From Clostridiales bacterium (GTDB taxonomy: Bacteria > Bacillota > Clostridia > Oscillospirales > Acutalibacteraceae): a DNA stretch of 6,783 bases. The stretch is from assembly GCA_021202245.1 (NCBI GenBank), contig JAJQDK010000005.1, positions 1 to 6,783 of the forward strand, written 5' to 3'. The position numbers were made by a program, and so were the translations under genes. The notes under the pieces are model-generated. The model was not told the DNA's origin. It saw only the letters and a list, made by a program, of their open reading frames with translations, and made no database searches. The stretch's first letter is position 1. The number at the start of each line of letters is the position of its first letter. Shown piece by piece: positions 6,225-6,783 of this stretch.

Positions 6225-6779
6225 TTACATCTCCAGAATTTCTTTTTGCTTATCGGCGGAAATAGTGTCAATTTTTTTGACGAATTTATCGGTCAAATCC
6301 TGAGTTTTCTTTTCGCCCTGCTTGAGGTCGTCCTCGGTAAGCTCGCCGTTCTTTTTCATTACTTTGAGCTTGTCAATGGTTTCACGTCGGACATTTCTGA
6401 CCTGAACCTTGGTTTCCTCGGCGATTTTTTGAACATCCTTAACAATTTCCTTTCTTCTGTCCTCGGTAAGCGGCGGAAAAGTCAAACGTATGAGCTTGCC
6501 GTCGTTCTGGGGGTTTATGCCGATATCAGAGGTTTGAATTGCTTTTTCAATCTGCTTTAAAACAGAAATATCCCAAGGCTGAATCGTAAGCGTGCGTGCC
6601 TCTGTTACCGAAACTGCTGCAAGCTGATTTACGGGAGTGGGAGCGCCGTAATAATCAACCTTTACCTTGTCAAGAACAGCCGGGTTGGCTCTTCCGGCTC
6701 TGATTTCCGAAAACTCCGTACACATATGGTCAACTCTTATCCCCATACTTTCTTCTGAATTTATTACCCAAGTCTGCAT
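6225..6779 (-). CDS. frr: Ribosome recycling factor (RRF)
   Basis: Cytoplasmic factor that, with EF-G, splits the post-termination ribosome so that its subunits can be reused. The 184-residue product matches the family length of about 185, which supports the ATG at 6779. Family landmarks are in order: IRAGRANP (residues 26-33) in the first long helix, VDYYGAPTPVNQLA (41-54) opening the beta domain, FPPLTEDRR (101-109) at the return to the helical domain, and the RR pair 131-132 in VRNVRRE, which includes the conserved arginine of the ribosome-binding face. The rest is charged and helical, as expected of the three-helix bundle. Only four bases lie upstream, so its ribosome binding site is outside the window; in-frame ATG codons at residues 12 and 19 would give short proteins. 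In this gene order pyrH usually lies immediately upstream, which cannot be checked here. It ends one base before uppS and carries the uppS ribosome binding site in its last codons. Identification is secure. Confidence 0.97.
   Translation of the reverse strand: MQTWVINSEESMGIRVDHMCTEFSEIRAGRANPAVLDKVKVDYYGAPTPVNQLAAVSVTEARTLTIQPWDISVLKQIEKAIQTSDIGINPQNDGKLIRLTFPPLTEDRRKEIVKDVQKIAEETKVQVRNVRRETIDKLKVMKKNGELTEDDLKQGEKKTQDLTDKFVKKIDTISADKQKEILEM
6231..6234 (-). promoter_or_regulatory. Ribosome binding site of uppS, inside the end of frr
   Basis: GGAG (within CTGGAGATG on the minus strand) lies 7 bases before the ATG at 6223. It decides the uppS start: a longer reading frame opens at 6271, but the added 16 residues overlap frr and lack family similarity. 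The site lies within the last frr codons and the stop-start gap is a single base, so translational coupling of uppS to frr is likely (inference). Confidence 0.8.
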
Positions 6780-6783
6780 AAAT

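Noticed and set aside
6105..6560. Open frame of 151 codons on the plus strand across uppS and frr
   Set aside because: It spans two secure genes on the opposite strand. Its Phe/Leu-rich stretches are what the reverse complement of Lys/Glu-rich helices produces, so it does not indicate a membrane protein.
1..6783. Defence system, prophage, insertion sequence, CRISPR array or other accessory island
   Set aside because: All coding capacity is taken by conserved housekeeping genes in a known order. There are no transposase or integrase motifs, no regularly spaced repeats and no tRNA-like sequence.

Overview
The window reads as a piece of a Clostridia-type Bacillota chromosome. Every credible gene lies on the minus strand, so transcription runs from high to low coordinates. 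The order is frr, uppS, cdsA, dxr, rseP, ispG, polC. This order, together with a PolC-type replicative polymerase and strong GGAGG-like ribosome binding sites, is the familiar clostridial arrangement. The moderate base composition and the protein details suggest the Oscillospirales/Ruminococcaceae side of the class, but that placement is an inference from style and was not searched.

Layout in transcription order: frr (ribosome recycling factor, 6225-6779) enters from the right edge with its whole coding region present. After a 1-base gap comes uppS (5483-6223), whose start is fixed by a Shine-Dalgarno site inside the end of frr. A 132-base gap with several inverted repeats leads to cdsA (4517-5350), which abuts dxr (3368-4516). 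An 82-base gap with an interrupted hairpin precedes rseP (1912-3285). A 16-base gap with a strong ribosome binding site precedes ispG (852-1895). A 71-base gap precedes polC, of which only the first 260 codons (1-780) are inside the window. There is no gene-free stretch above 132 bases, and no RNA gene, mobile element, CRISPR array or convincing rho-independent terminator was seen.

The genes are mostly about envelope lipid supply. Dxr and IspG are an early and a late step of the MEP isoprenoid pathway. UppS uses the resulting C5 units to build the undecaprenyl carrier for cell-wall synthesis. CdsA makes CDP-diacylglycerol for phospholipids. RseP is a membrane-embedded site-2 protease. Frr (translation) and PolC (replication) flank this group. 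The cluster is probably one operon or a set of overlapping transcripts.

I do not see an undescribed system here. The items most worth a second look are a roughly 90-residue, cysteine-containing insertion in the PDZ region of RseP, the structured uppS-cdsA gap with a possible 25-codon reading frame overlapping the cdsA start, and the hairpin behind dxr.
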